From Chlamydiia bacterium (GTDB lineage: Bacteria > Chlamydiota > Chlamydiia > Chlamydiales > GCA-2402025), in contig JAJACS010000004.1 in assembly GCA_022601395.1 (NCBI GenBank), positions 47,385-111,384 on the forward strand: DNA of 64,000 nucleotides, written 5' to 3'. Below, piece by piece: positions 53,126 through 63,095 of this stretch (its first letter is position 1; each line of letters opens with the position of its first letter). The notes beneath the pieces were generated by a model, which saw nothing but the letters and a program-made list of their open reading frames with translations, was not told the origin of the DNA and made no database searches. The translations under genes and the position numbers were made by a program.

Positions 53126-53407
53126 ATGGATAAAAACAAATTTACCCCCAAGTTGTTCCCCTTTCTCTTTGCATCCATATGGGGCCTTATTCTTTTTTTA
53201 GCAGGAATCATCAAGCAAAACTTCGTCACAAGCTTTCTTGTTAAAGCACTCTCTTCCATATACATTGGCTATGGACATTCTCTACAAGGCGCGATCATAG
53301 GATCTCTTTTTGGCTTTGCTGATGCTTTGATTGGAGCTTTTTTATGCCTCTTTTTTTTCAAGGTCATCAGCAAAAAAGTGCTTACATCTCAAAAAGTAAT
53401 CGACTAG
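53126..53407 (+). CDS. Small membrane protein (holin-like), 93 aa
   Basis: Two clear hydrophobic segments are present (FPFLFASIWGLILFLAGII near residue 12 and IGSLFGFADALIGAFLCLFFF near residue 58), with a third weaker one between. The block GYGHSLQGAIIGSLFGFAD resembles small bacterial proteins labelled 'bacteriophage holin family' (S-x-x-G-S-x-I-G-x-x-W-G-F-x-D). That label does not prove a lysis function. No strong ribosome binding site is visible. The 3' end overlaps the convergent pentapeptide gene by 4 bp. No other phage genes are nearby, so it is likely a housekeeping membrane protein. Confidence 0.65.
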   Translation: MDKNKFTPKLFPFLFASIWGLILFLAGIIKQNFVTSFLVKALSSIYIGYGHSLQGAIIGSLFGFADALIGAFLCLFFFKVISKKVLTSQKVID

Positions 53408-53889
53408 TCTGCTACAACAGCCCCGCCTTCTTTCAGCATACGCTTTGTCATCTCATTCAAACCAACCACATGCATAAAGTTCGCACCTGTAACAGTTGCT
53501 CCTCTAAAATTAGCACCAGTAACCGTTGCTCCTGTTAGATCTGCATTCTGCAGATGAGCTTGGTAAAAATTTGCATTTGTCATATTCGAATACTTCAATG
53601 AAGCTCCTTGAAGATCTGCCTCATGAAAGTTTGCTCTTACAAGAGTCGCATAGTCAAGTTTTGTTCCTTTTAGATTTGCTCCTCTAAGATGTCCTCCACT
53701 GAGATCTACACTCTCAAGATCCATACCACTAAGATCTGTATCTTGAAGGTAGGCATTTTGAAGGTTTCGACTTTCTACCTTAGCTGCCTTAGAGCCTTTC
53801 TTCGGATGATGTTCCTGCGTAGAGCACCCACAAACTAGTGATATAAGTACCGTACACATGATTCCTTTTATAATTAACTTAGCTTGCAT
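53404..53889 (-). CDS. Pentapeptide-repeat lipoprotein, 161 aa
   Basis: Predicted lipoprotein. I start it at ATG 53889, 5 bases after GGGAG; the frame is open to 53901. The signal peptide MCTVLISLVCGC ends in a lipobox (LVCGC). From about residue 45 to 140 the chain is made of A(D/N)LXX pentapeptides (ANLKG, ADLQG, ANFYQ, ADLTG, ANFRG and others), about 17-18 repeats. Such repeats build a right-handed four-sided beta-helix. In other bacteria some protect gyrase, but a lipidated one acts at the envelope and probably serves as a scaffold. The C-terminus (MTKRMLKEGGAV) is a capping helix. Function unknown. Confidence 0.83.
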   Translation of the reverse strand: MQAKLIIKGIMCTVLISLVCGCSTQEHHPKKGSKAAKVESRNLQNAYLQDTDLSGMDLESVDLSGGHLRGANLKGTKLDYATLVRANFHEADLQGASLKYSNMTNANFYQAHLQNADLTGATVTGANFRGATVTGANFMHVVGLNEMTKRMLKEGGAVVAD

Positions 53890-53993
53890 GCTTTCTCCCA
53901 AAAAATAATTCTACTTCTATTCTCTTCATAATGAATACAAACGTTTTAGAAAACATCCTTTCTACATTTAGATGAATTTTCGATAATTCTTAA

Positions 53994-55250
53994 ATGTTGT
54001 ATGATCTAGTCATGAACACATATGAAGCTGCATGTAGCGTTATTCAAAAACTTAAAAATAAAGGGCATATAGCCTTTTTTGCTGGTGGTTGGGTCCGCGA
54101 TTTTCTCATGGACCACACGTCTGATGATATCGATATCGCAACAGATGCTAATGTGGAGACTGTCCAGTCGATCTTTGAAAAAACAATTCCCGTTGGAATT
54201 CAATTTGGTATTGTAATCGTTGTAGAAGGCAAACATCATTTTGAAGTGGCCACTTTTCGAAAAGACTGTGGATATGAAGATGGAAGAAGACCTATAGGCA
54301 TTGAGAAAGCTTCTCCTGAAGAGGATGCTAGCAGAAGAGACTTCACAATCAATGGGATGTTTTATGACCCTCTAACAGAAACTCTCTATGACTACACAAA
54401 AGGGCAAGAAGACATTCAAAACAAAGCCATTAGAGCAATTGGCAACCCCCACCAAAGATTTATCGAAGACCGCCTAAGAATGATAAGAGCTGCAAGATAT
54501 GCCTGCAGATTTTCTTTTACAATTGAGCCAAAAACAAAAGAAGCTATTATCGCCCATGCAAACTCTTTATTTCCCGCTGTAGCTATCGAAAGAGTTTGGC
54601 AAGAGTTTTCCAAAATGTCTCGATTCGGAAAGTTTGACGCCTTTTTACTTAAGCTGCATAAACTGCACCTTTTGCAAACGATCTTTGAATCCTTAAAGGA
54701 CACTAGCTACGAAGAAATTCAAAAGAGACTTAAACCACTTCAAAGCTTCCCTGAAAACGCACCCGTTCTTGCTAAAGTTCTAGAGCTTTTTCCAAACTTC
54801 TCTCTGGATGACAAAATGGAACTTTGCAGCTACCTCAAACTCTCAAATGAAGACCGTACATTTTTAAAGTATTACGAAAAAGTAATGAGCACTTATGCAA
54901 AATCAGGTGATAGTGCACATTCCGTTGAACCCATCGACTGGGCTTACCTTTACGCTGATGAAAAGTTCAGCCTTTGTTTAAAAATGGCCGTAGCTCACCT
55001 GCCGAAAGAAGAGCGTTCCGACACTCTATCCAACCACGAAAACAAAAAGCTCTCTTTAGAAAACGCAATCGTGCGTATACAAGACAAAAAACCTCTTGTT
55101 ACATCAAAACATTTGATGAGTGAAGGGATTATTCCCGGGCAATCTATGGGAAAGTTACTCAAGGAAGCAGAAAGAATCTCTATCAATGAGAAAATTGATG
55201 ATCCGAATGACATCATTTTAAAACTTAAAAAAAGTCCCTTTTGGCCCTAG
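53994..55250 (+). CDS. cca: tRNA nucleotidyltransferase / poly(A) polymerase family (CCA-adding)
   Basis: Class II nucleotidyltransferase that builds or repairs the CCA end of tRNA. Motif A is FFAGGWVRDFLMD near residue 28. DDIDIATDA near residue 47 supplies the catalytic carboxylates. RRDFTINGMFYDP near residue 114 and RFIEDRLRMIRAARYACRF near residue 155 complete the conserved head and neck. The 418 residues agree with bacterial CCA enzymes of class II. Poly(A) polymerase is the alternative, but the basic tail typical of PcnB is absent. ATG 54012 is an alternative start, without better evidence. It converges with rsbU (4-bp overlap). Confidence 0.9.
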   Translation: MLYDLVMNTYEAACSVIQKLKNKGHIAFFAGGWVRDFLMDHTSDDIDIATDANVETVQSIFEKTIPVGIQFGIVIVVEGKHHFEVATFRKDCGYEDGRRPIGIEKASPEEDASRRDFTINGMFYDPLTETLYDYTKGQEDIQNKAIRAIGNPHQRFIEDRLRMIRAARYACRFSFTIEPKTKEAIIAHANSLFPAVAIERVWQEFSKMSRFGKFDAFLLKLHKLHLLQTIFESLKDTSYEEIQKRLKPLQSFPENAPVLAKVLELFPNFSLDDKMELCSYLKLSNEDRTFLKYYEKVMSTYAKSGDSAHSVEPIDWAYLYADEKFSLCLKMAVAHLPKEERSDTLSNHENKKLSLENAIVRIQDKKPLVTSKHLMSEGIIPGQSMGKLLKEAERISINEKIDDPNDIILKLKKSPFWP

Positions 55251-57166
55251 TCTTTTATTTTCACAACAAGCATCGTAAGATCATCTGACTGCATCTCAAG
55301 GTCTTTTTCAAACTCCTGAACTTCATTCACTACATTCTCAAGAATTTTGTCTTCATGCTTGTCTAAGTTCCTGATAACACTCTTATAGAAACGTTGTTTA
55401 CCAAACAGTTCTCCTTCTGGGTTTTGCGCTTCTATAACCCCGTCCGTAATAAATACTAGAGTGTCACCTTTTTCTACCGTTACATCCGCTATTGTTGGAT
55501 GGTAACTCTTTTCAACACCAAGAGCCATACCTGGAGTAGAAAGCTCTTTATAAAGCTCTCCATCTCTAAATATATAACCAAAAGGATGCCCGCAGCTTGA
55601 GTACTTAAGTACTTTTGTTTTGTAGTTGTAGTAACCAATCCAACAAGTAACAAAAACACTCCAAGTGTTTGCATCATCATAAAAAAGGTTGTTCGTTTTT
55701 TCTATTGCCGCTTTTAATGATTCAGAAGAAGACACAAAGCTTTTCAGAGAACTTCTGAAAGAAAGAGAGTACAAACAACCAAAAATACCACTACCAGCAG
55801 TATCCGCAATAACAATAGCAACTTCATCTGGAGCATCTGCTCGAACAATAAAGTCATAAAAGTCACCCCCAACCTCTTTTGCAGGAATCAAGCCTGCTTG
55901 AAATCCCACTCCTGGAATCTCGGGGAATGATTTCGGTATAATAGCGTTCTGCACTTGTCTTGCAATAATAAGCTCTTGCTTTAGCCGCTCTTCTTCGAGC
56001 TTATACTCTTTGATTCTTTCAACATTTTCTATGAGTTTTTCAATCATGACGTTAAAGATTTTTCCAACACTATTTATCTCAAACCCATACTTGCTTTTTT
56101 CATACCTTGCAGATAAATCTCTTTCTGCAACCCTTTGCATAACCCCGCAAAGCCTTCTAAGAGGACTTGCCATCATAAACGTTACAGCAAGAGTCGCAAG
56201 ACACCCAAAAACAACGATGAAAATAAGAAGGATAATACTCTTGTATAGGTACTCTCTTAAAAATACTGCATGACTATACTTTGGAGTTGTTATAAGCAGG
56301 CTGAAATTCATTTCAGCAAGCGGAACAATCGTAGCATATGAGTTTTGATCACCGATTTTGAACTCATAAACGTTCTCAACCCGTGGCAGCGCCTCTAAGT
56401 AGACATCATTTTGACTTTGACTCTTTTGATTTTGATCAACATAGATCTTTAGTCCGAGAAGATTTTTATCCTGGGTATCAAACACTGTTTGATCACTGTT
56501 GCGAACAAGAGAGATCGAATAATCTTTGTGATGCCCTTGAATGCTTGAAAGGTAGTTGATAACAAAATCTGTTGGGAGAGAAAAGTTAATGGTTTTCTCC
56601 ACCATGCCACTTGCATCTCTCTTCAGCACCTTTGTGAAGTAAATCATAGCTTTTTCTTTTGACTCTTCTTCTGTTGTAATCACAGCAAAATCATTATTTC
56701 TAAGCTCTTTGTTATAAAAAAGGCTATTAAATGGCTTGTTGTATCTTAGTTTGTCAGATGAGGCGCTGCAAATAGAGCTTGTCCCCTTCTTCTCAATTAG
56801 AAAAACACCTTCTACTCCCTGAAAGTCCCTCACTTCTGCAAAGATCTTATTCATCTTATGCGCTGTATCGATTTCAGGGTTCTTTAAAATAAGAGCAAGA
56901 AGATCTAAAGCTCTGAGTTCAAAATCAGTCAGGCGGTTGATCATAAACGTTTCTTCTTCACCAATAAGATACAAAGCTAGATTTGTCTGATCTCTTTTCA
57001 AATCAAAGTCATATTTGTACATGATCCCTGAGTAAAAGATGAGAGGCAAGACAAGAAATACAATCGTCACAAGGAAAACACGGAGCGCCAAAGAGCCTGA
57101 GAATCCCTTTAGACTAAACTCTTTAAACTTCCTTGAAGGCTTGAATTCTGAATGTAATTCTGCCAT
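55247..57166 (-). CDS. rsbU: RsbU-type PP2C serine phosphatase with sensor domain
   Basis: Membrane regulator of 639 residues. A first membrane helix (ALRVFLVTIVFLVLPLIF near residue 27) and a second (SIILLIFIVVFGCLATLAVT near residue 310) bracket an extracytoplasmic sensor domain of about 260 residues. A HAMP linker follows, then a coiled segment with EERLKQELIIARQVQNAIIP and a SpoIIE-type PP2C domain. That domain has VGGDFYDF, SCGHPFGY, ITDGVIEAQNPEGE and QSDDLTMLVV. The expected D-x-S-G-H-G reads DTAGSGIFG. In Chlamydia RsbU is thought to control an anti-anti-sigma system through a metabolite. It lies near eno, as in Chlamydia. Confidence 0.92.
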   Translation of the reverse strand: MAELHSEFKPSRKFKEFSLKGFSGSLALRVFLVTIVFLVLPLIFYSGIMYKYDFDLKRDQTNLALYLIGEEETFMINRLTDFELRALDLLALILKNPEIDTAHKMNKIFAEVRDFQGVEGVFLIEKKGTSSICSASSDKLRYNKPFNSLFYNKELRNNDFAVITTEEESKEKAMIYFTKVLKRDASGMVEKTINFSLPTDFVINYLSSIQGHHKDYSISLVRNSDQTVFDTQDKNLLGLKIYVDQNQKSQSQNDVYLEALPRVENVYEFKIGDQNSYATIVPLAEMNFSLLITTPKYSHAVFLREYLYKSIILLIFIVVFGCLATLAVTFMMASPLRRLCGVMQRVAERDLSARYEKSKYGFEINSVGKIFNVMIEKLIENVERIKEYKLEEERLKQELIIARQVQNAIIPKSFPEIPGVGFQAGLIPAKEVGGDFYDFIVRADAPDEVAIVIADTAGSGIFGCLYSLSFRSSLKSFVSSSESLKAAIEKTNNLFYDDANTWSVFVTCWIGYYNYKTKVLKYSSCGHPFGYIFRDGELYKELSTPGMALGVEKSYHPTIADVTVEKGDTLVFITDGVIEAQNPEGELFGKQRFYKSVIRNLDKHEDKILENVVNEVQEFEKDLEMQSDDLTMLVVKIKD

Positions 57167-57200
57167 GATTGTATCTTTTTCCCATTACCCTGTAATTTGC

Positions 57201-57953
57201 ATGCTAACATTTCAAATTAAGAGTTTACAACATTCAATTGTGAAATATTGCCAGAAACTACGCACAAGTGCGCAGTTCCGGAAAAAAGAAGATTGCTTGA
57301 TTGTCTGCGGAAAAAAAATTATCCAAGAACTCCCTAAAGCTTACAAACTTAAATCGATCTTCCTTTTAAAGGATGAGAAGTTAAAAAGGTCTCCTGAAAA
57401 AAAATATCTCGTGACAGAAGGTATTTTAAGAAAAATCACGAATCAAAAGAATCCCGAACCGTATGCGGCCATCGTTGAAATGCCCCATTTTAAAGATCTT
57501 TCTATTACAAGACTCTTGATTTGTGATGAAATCAAAGATCCAGGCAACATGGGAACGCTAATGAGGACAGCCTTAGGACTTGGTTTTGATGCTATTTTTC
57601 TTTTGAATGATTGCGTAGACCCTTATAATGAGAAGGTTATAAACGCTTCAAAAGGAGCTCTTTTTTCCATACCTATCATTAGGGGAAATTGGGAATATCT
57701 GTTAGAATTTAGGGATAGCCATAAACTGAAACTCTATCAAGCAGACCTTGGTGGCGATTCTTTTTTAGAGCTCAATATGGACGACTCCATCGGACTCATT
57801 TTAGGAAGTGAGTCTCATGGCACCTCCAAAAATGCTAAAAAGCATGCAACAAAACTCACGATTCCGATGACGAAGAAAACAGAATCTCTCAATGTTGCTG
57901 TTGCTGGAGGAATATTAATGTTTCACGTAAGCACTTTATGCCAAAAGATATAG
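57201..57953 (+). CDS. TrmH/SpoU-family rRNA 2'-O-methyltransferase
   Basis: RNA ribose methyltransferase of about 250 residues. The frame extends left to 57039 over the start of divergent rsbU, so I chose the ATG at 57201, which leaves the substrate-binding N-domain (ECxxV-type RKKEDCLIVCGKKIIQE) intact. SPOUT motifs are ICDEIKDPGNMGTLMRTA (motif 1), GLILGSESHGTS (motif 2) and LTIPMTKKTESLNVAVAGGI (motif 3). It resembles 23S rRNA methylases such as RlmB or TsnR. The target nucleotide cannot be told. No strong ribosome binding site is seen. Its end overlaps rsgA by 16 bp. Confidence 0.88.
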   Translation: MLTFQIKSLQHSIVKYCQKLRTSAQFRKKEDCLIVCGKKIIQELPKAYKLKSIFLLKDEKLKRSPEKKYLVTEGILRKITNQKNPEPYAAIVEMPHFKDLSITRLLICDEIKDPGNMGTLMRTALGLGFDAIFLLNDCVDPYNEKVINASKGALFSIPIIRGNWEYLLEFRDSHKLKLYQADLGGDSFLELNMDDSIGLILGSESHGTSKNAKKHATKLTIPMTKKTESLNVAVAGGILMFHVSTLCQKI

Positions 57954-59068
57954 ATAACAACTTAAATATCGAGGAAGAATATTACGACAAAGATCGTAAG
58001 TTCGAGCGTAAATACCGTAAGATGGTATCTACAAAAGACCGCTCTAAATATAAAAAGACGGATCAAGATAAGCTCAACAAAAAGAAAACTCCTCATCCCG
58101 CTCTTGAAAATCCAGACCTTAAACATGGAAGAGTCCTTGCTATTTCAGCAGAAGGGATTGTTGTCGACTCAGAAGATGCAAGCTATGTCTGCTCCCTAAA
58201 GGGCGCTTTGAAAAAAGAAAAAACAAAGAAAAAGAACCTGATCGCTGTTGGGGATATCGTCTATTTTGAAGACACTCAAGATGGGTCAGGAGTTATTAAC
58301 TACGTAACGCCGCGACATTCCATTTTATCAAGAGCTGACAACCTAAGAAGAAACAAAGAACAACTCATCGCTGTAAACATTGACCAAGTTCTTATTAGTG
58401 TATCTGTCTTCTTTCCAAAGCTAAAACCATCTCTTGTAGATCGCTATATCATCGCAGCAAAAAATGGCAATATGCATCCCGTGATCGTACTGAACAAGGT
58501 AGACCTTGTCAAAAACCCTCCCGAAGGTATGGATCCAGCGCACATTGAAAAAGAACTAAACACCTACAATGAGTTCATCAAAGTTTATAGTAAGCTTGAC
58601 GTTCCTCTTTATGAAGTAAGCTGCAAAGATGGTACAGGTATTGATGCACTAAACAAAGCAATGCAGGGAAAAGCTTCTGTGTTTTCTGGGCAGTCTGGCG
58701 TTGGTAAGACCTCTTTAATTAATCAACTTCTTAAACTGAACTTGAAAACAGCTGACATCGTACAAAGAACTCATAAAGGTTCTCATACCACCACTACAGC
58801 AAAGCTTCTCCCTCTCGAAAACGAAGGCTTTTGTATCGACACTCCAGGAATTAAGAGTTTTGGAATTTGGAAACTCGACACACAAGACCTGCAACATTAT
58901 TATACGGAATTCAAAGCTCATACAAATGAATGCAAATTTCAAAACTGCACCCATATCCATGAGCCTGACTGCGCTGTAAAAGACGCTGTCGAAACAGAAA
59001 ATATTTCTCTTCTTCGCTACCAATCCTACTACGACCTAATGACCAAGCCTGACGAAGATTGGAGATAA
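57938..59068 (+). CDS. rsgA: Ribosome small subunit-dependent GTPase RsgA
   Basis: Circularly permuted GTPase that checks 30S subunit maturation. After a long basic N-terminal extension (about 60 residues, Lys/Asp-rich) comes the OB fold, then the permuted G motifs. G4 is IVLNKVDLVK near residue 184, G1 is FSGQSGVGKTSLINQL near residue 248 and G3 is IDTPGIKSFG near residue 301. The zinc-finger has C-x4-C-x-H-x5-C in ECKFQNCTHIHEPDC near residue 328. The length of 376 residues exceeds the usual 300-350 because of the extension. It overlaps the methyltransferase gene by 16 bp, an operon for ribosome maturation. Confidence 0.95.
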   Translation: MPKDIDNNLNIEEEYYDKDRKFERKYRKMVSTKDRSKYKKTDQDKLNKKKTPHPALENPDLKHGRVLAISAEGIVVDSEDASYVCSLKGALKKEKTKKKNLIAVGDIVYFEDTQDGSGVINYVTPRHSILSRADNLRRNKEQLIAVNIDQVLISVSVFFPKLKPSLVDRYIIAAKNGNMHPVIVLNKVDLVKNPPEGMDPAHIEKELNTYNEFIKVYSKLDVPLYEVSCKDGTGIDALNKAMQGKASVFSGQSGVGKTSLINQLLKLNLKTADIVQRTHKGSHTTTTAKLLPLENEGFCIDTPGIKSFGIWKLDTQDLQHYYTEFKAHTNECKFQNCTHIHEPDCAVKDAVETENISLLRYQSYYDLMTKPDEDWR

Positions 59069-59136
59069 AATATTTCTTCCATGTAATCTTTGAATCAATT
59101 AAGAACATATGTTTAGTACAAGATTTAGTGGGAGTT

Positions 59137-60342
59137 ATGAAGCTATCTATTTTTTATAGATTATTGACGATGTCTTTCTGCAGCATCACTCTTTTCACAA
59201 GTGCAGCTGTTGTAGAAAAGGTCTATGTAGCCAACTATACCAATCCCGGCTCTCTTAATGTTATCAATACAGCTAATAATCAAGTAAAGGAGATCACCGA
59301 GGGTATTGGGTCTAACTCATTTGATATAGCAGCTTCACCAGATGGCACGAGAGTTTATGTAGCCAACTATACCAATCCCGGCTCTGTTAGTGTTATCACT
59401 ACAGCTACCGATAAAGCAGTAGAAATTACAGAGGGCATTGGGTCTTTCCCCAATTCTCTTGTAGTTTCACCCGATGGCTCTAAAGTTTATGTAGCCAACA
59501 CTAGCGCCCCCGGCTCTGTTAGCGTTATCACAACAGATACTAATACAGCAGAAGAGATCACTGAGGGTATTGGAAATTTCTCCAAATATCTTGCAATTAC
59601 ACCAGATGGCAAGAAGGTTTATGTGAGCAACAATAGCGCCCCCGGCTCTGTTAGCGTTATCACAACAGCTACTAATACAGCAAAATTGATCACTGAGGGT
59701 ATTGAAAGTGGCCCCGGTGCTTTAACAGTTACACCAGATGGCAAGAGAGTCTATGTAGCAAACTACACTGCAGGCTCTGTTAGCGTCATCACAACAGCTA
59801 CTGATACAGCTGCATTGATCACTGATAATATTGTACCCAACCCCTTTGATATTGGTGTTACACCAGATGGCACAAAAGTCTATGTAACAAGAGATAGCTC
59901 CAATCCCCCCGGTTCTGTGAGCGTTATCACAACAGATACTAATACAGCAGAGTTTATCACAGGCCTTGAAGGGATCTATACTCTTGCATTTTCACCAGAT
60001 AGCAAAAAAGTCTATATGGCAAAAAGTGGCATTAATGGCGTAGTTTACGTTCTCTCAACCGCTACTAATAATTTCGAAGAGATTACTGAGAACATTGGAA
60101 ATTCCCCCTATGGTTTCGCAATCACAGCAGATGGCTCGAAAGTCTATGTAGCCAACAATGGCTCCAGCTCTGTTAGTGTTATCACAGCAGCTACTAATAA
60201 AGCAGAATTGATCACAGGCCTCGGATCCGCACCCTTTGCTATTACAATTGCCTCTTTTAATACTGCAGAGCAGTTGATCCAGAACACAAATAGATATGCT
60301 CCTATAAAAATACAAAAAGGTTTCCGCCTTAGCGGTAATTAA
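59137..60342 (+). CDS. Exported YVTN-family beta-propeller protein, 8 repeats
   Basis: A secreted or surface protein of 401 residues. I start it at ATG 59137, directly after GTGGGAGTT, which gives the signal peptide LLTMSFCSITLFTSAA. An upstream frame to 59059 overlaps rsgA. The mature part is eight tandem repeats of about 44 residues, each with the pattern KVYVAN...GSVSVI.T.TN.A..IT.GI......SPDG, the YVTN repeat. These fold as a seven- or eight-bladed beta-propeller that can bind proteins or sugars. The last 20 residues (TNRYAPIKIQKGFR) are outside the repeats. Such proteins are surface proteins in archaea and many bacteria. A host-adhesion role is a guess. Confidence 0.85.
   Translation: MKLSIFYRLLTMSFCSITLFTSAAVVEKVYVANYTNPGSLNVINTANNQVKEITEGIGSNSFDIAASPDGTRVYVANYTNPGSVSVITTATDKAVEITEGIGSFPNSLVVSPDGSKVYVANTSAPGSVSVITTDTNTAEEITEGIGNFSKYLAITPDGKKVYVSNNSAPGSVSVITTATNTAKLITEGIESGPGALTVTPDGKRVYVANYTAGSVSVITTATDTAALITDNIVPNPFDIGVTPDGTKVYVTRDSSNPPGSVSVITTDTNTAEFITGLEGIYTLAFSPDSKKVYMAKSGINGVVYVLSTATNNFEEITENIGNSPYGFAITADGSKVYVANNGSSSVSVITAATNKAELITGLGSAPFAITIASFNTAEQLIQNTNRYAPIKIQKGFRLSGN
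59209..60255 (+). repeat. Tandem repeat of about 132 bp, eight copies
   Basis: Coding repeat inside the propeller gene. The blocks (T)CTATGTAGCCAAC and GGCTCTGTTAGCGTTATCAC return at roughly 130-base intervals. Copies 2, 3 and 4 are nearly alike at DNA level, while copies 6 and 7 are more divergent, so recent internal duplication or gene conversion has acted on the first half. Confidence 0.85.
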
Positions 60343-60602
60343 ACATAGTAGATAACATGTTTTGCCTTACAAACTCTTCTGGACTTTTTAAAAAGTGGAA
60401 TCCGACTTGCTGGACCACTCTAAGCACAACAACACAAGACTTTTGAACTTAACAATCTTACACTAATACCTTCTGCTCTTCATGTAACTTAAAGAAACAA
60501 TTAGCATTCCACTCAAAGACAACACGTGACTTTACTATTAGACTAAGAAACAGAAAAACTCTTGTAGTTTTTTCTGGAATTTCCCATCGTTTACCTTAGT
60601 AA

Positions 60603-61907
<1,305 letters not shown>

Positions 61908-62063
61908 ATTCTATCTCTAACCTTTTAGAATTTGCAAATAATTCCTTACCCTTATATTTATTGAATTAAGGCAGGAACTGTTTGTCTTTATTTGCAATTC
62001 ATTACTAGCAGTTCTCATTAATTGAGCCTATATGACACTTAATAAATAAATAATAGGTCTACA

Positions 62064-62462
62064 ATGAGTCATAAGGTTGCTTTGTTTGGTGAAGCGGAAA
62101 AAGGGGATTTCCGCTCACTTCTTCACTTCACAGCACTTCCTGCCATGGCCGATACGCTTGGCAATCCACCAAACGGAAGCGTCGGTATACATCTTGCTAT
62201 ACAGACTCTACTCTTTCGCTATGACCTTCTTTTTGTTCGAGTAGAAGAAGAAGGCTTTAGTCATAAAGACTATCAAAATGGATTTAAATTACTTAAAAGA
62301 TCTGAGAAGGCAAACAAGCTATCAGCAATTTGCATGCCTGGAGTTGGTGACTACGGCTTAATACAACAAGCAAGTGAGCTTTGCTACCGTCATCAATCCA
62401 TCTTAATTACGACAGAGAGTGACTTCTACGACTACCTCACTTGCTTTTGCAAAGAAACTTAA
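62064..62462 (+). CDS. Conserved hypothetical protein, 132 aa
   Basis: Not recognised. A TAGG site lies six bases before ATG 62064. It is soluble, has no signal or membrane segment, and is well composed (varied residues, not an AT artefact). Features seen are HFTALPAMADTLGNPPNGS near residue 22, a Gly/Asn/Pro loop, and SAICMPGVGDYGLI near residue 86. The order of predicted strands and helices could fit a small alpha/beta fold. It overlaps the convergent peroxiredoxin gene by 4 bp. It may be a chlamydial family, since a small hypothetical lies next to the peroxiredoxin gene in some chlamydiae by my recollection. Confidence 0.65.
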   Translation: MSHKVALFGEAEKGDFRSLLHFTALPAMADTLGNPPNGSVGIHLAIQTLLFRYDLLFVRVEEEGFSHKDYQNGFKLLKRSEKANKLSAICMPGVGDYGLIQQASELCYRHQSILITTESDFYDYLTCFCKET

Positions 62463-63040
62463 CTGTAGTAATTCTTAAGCCCTTCTTGTGTTGGCTCCAT
62501 TGCTTTTTCGCCAGCAGTCCAGTTAGCTGGGCAAACTTCGCCATGCTTCTCATGGAATATAAGAGCATCAAGCATACGGATTGCTTCATCCACTGATCTT
62601 CCGAGAGGAAGGTCATTGATTAGCTGGTGTCTAACCACACCCTGCTTATCAATAAGATAAAGACCTCTAAATGCAATCCCATCATCTTCTTTTAAAACAC
62701 CATAGTCTTTTGCAATAGACTTGTTTAGATCAGAAACAATCGGATACTCAACGCCTTGAATTCCACCTTTATTTTTTGGTACGGAAAGCCAAGCATAGTG
62801 TGAATACCAGCTGTCTACAGAACAACCAACAACTTGTGCATTTCTTTTTTCAAACTCTTCAAGTTTCTCTTGAAAAGCATGAAGTTCCGTTGGACAAACA
62901 AAAGTAAAATCAAGTGGATAGAAGAAAAAAATCACATATTTTCCATGAAAATCATTCAGAGAAAAATCTTCAAGGATACGATCAATCTGTACCGCTTTTG
63001 CTTTAAATTGCGGAGCAGGATTACCCATTAGTGTGCTCAT
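62459..63040 (-). CDS. ahpC: Typical 2-Cys peroxiredoxin (AhpC/TSA)
   Basis: Thiol peroxidase removing hydrogen peroxide and organic peroxides. The peroxidatic Cys is in DFTFVCPTELHAF near residue 50, the resolving Cys in GEVCPANW near residue 170. GLYLIDKQGVVRH near residue 125 and the C-terminal ending (GLKNYYS) belong to the sensitive 2-Cys type. The 193-residue length is typical. It is likely reduced by the thioredoxin encoded at 2032. No ahpF neighbour. The gene is separate from the next hydrolase gene by 55 bp, and either may share a promoter. Confidence 0.94.
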   Translation of the reverse strand: MSTLMGNPAPQFKAKAVQIDRILEDFSLNDFHGKYVIFFFYPLDFTFVCPTELHAFQEKLEEFEKRNAQVVGCSVDSWYSHYAWLSVPKNKGGIQGVEYPIVSDLNKSIAKDYGVLKEDDGIAFRGLYLIDKQGVVRHQLINDLPLGRSVDEAIRMLDALIFHEKHGEVCPANWTAGEKAMEPTQEGLKNYYS

Positions 63041-63095
63041 AGTAGCCTCTTTTTTGTAATTGATTGGTCAAGCTAGTATAGTAGATGGGCTCATT

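Noticed and set aside
53126..53407. Possible prophage remnant suggested by a holin-like protein
   Set aside because: No integrase, terminase, structural gene or attachment-site repeat is near; the 'holin' label on such proteins is not evidence of a phage.
57039..57200. Upstream extension of the rRNA methyltransferase gene
   Set aside because: It lies antisense to the rsbU start and adds 54 residues without SPOUT-family similarity; ATG 57201 is used instead.
59209..60255. 132-bp tandem repeats considered as a non-coding satellite or assembly artefact
   Set aside because: The frame is open through all eight copies with blade-specific substitutions, as expected for a real beta-propeller.
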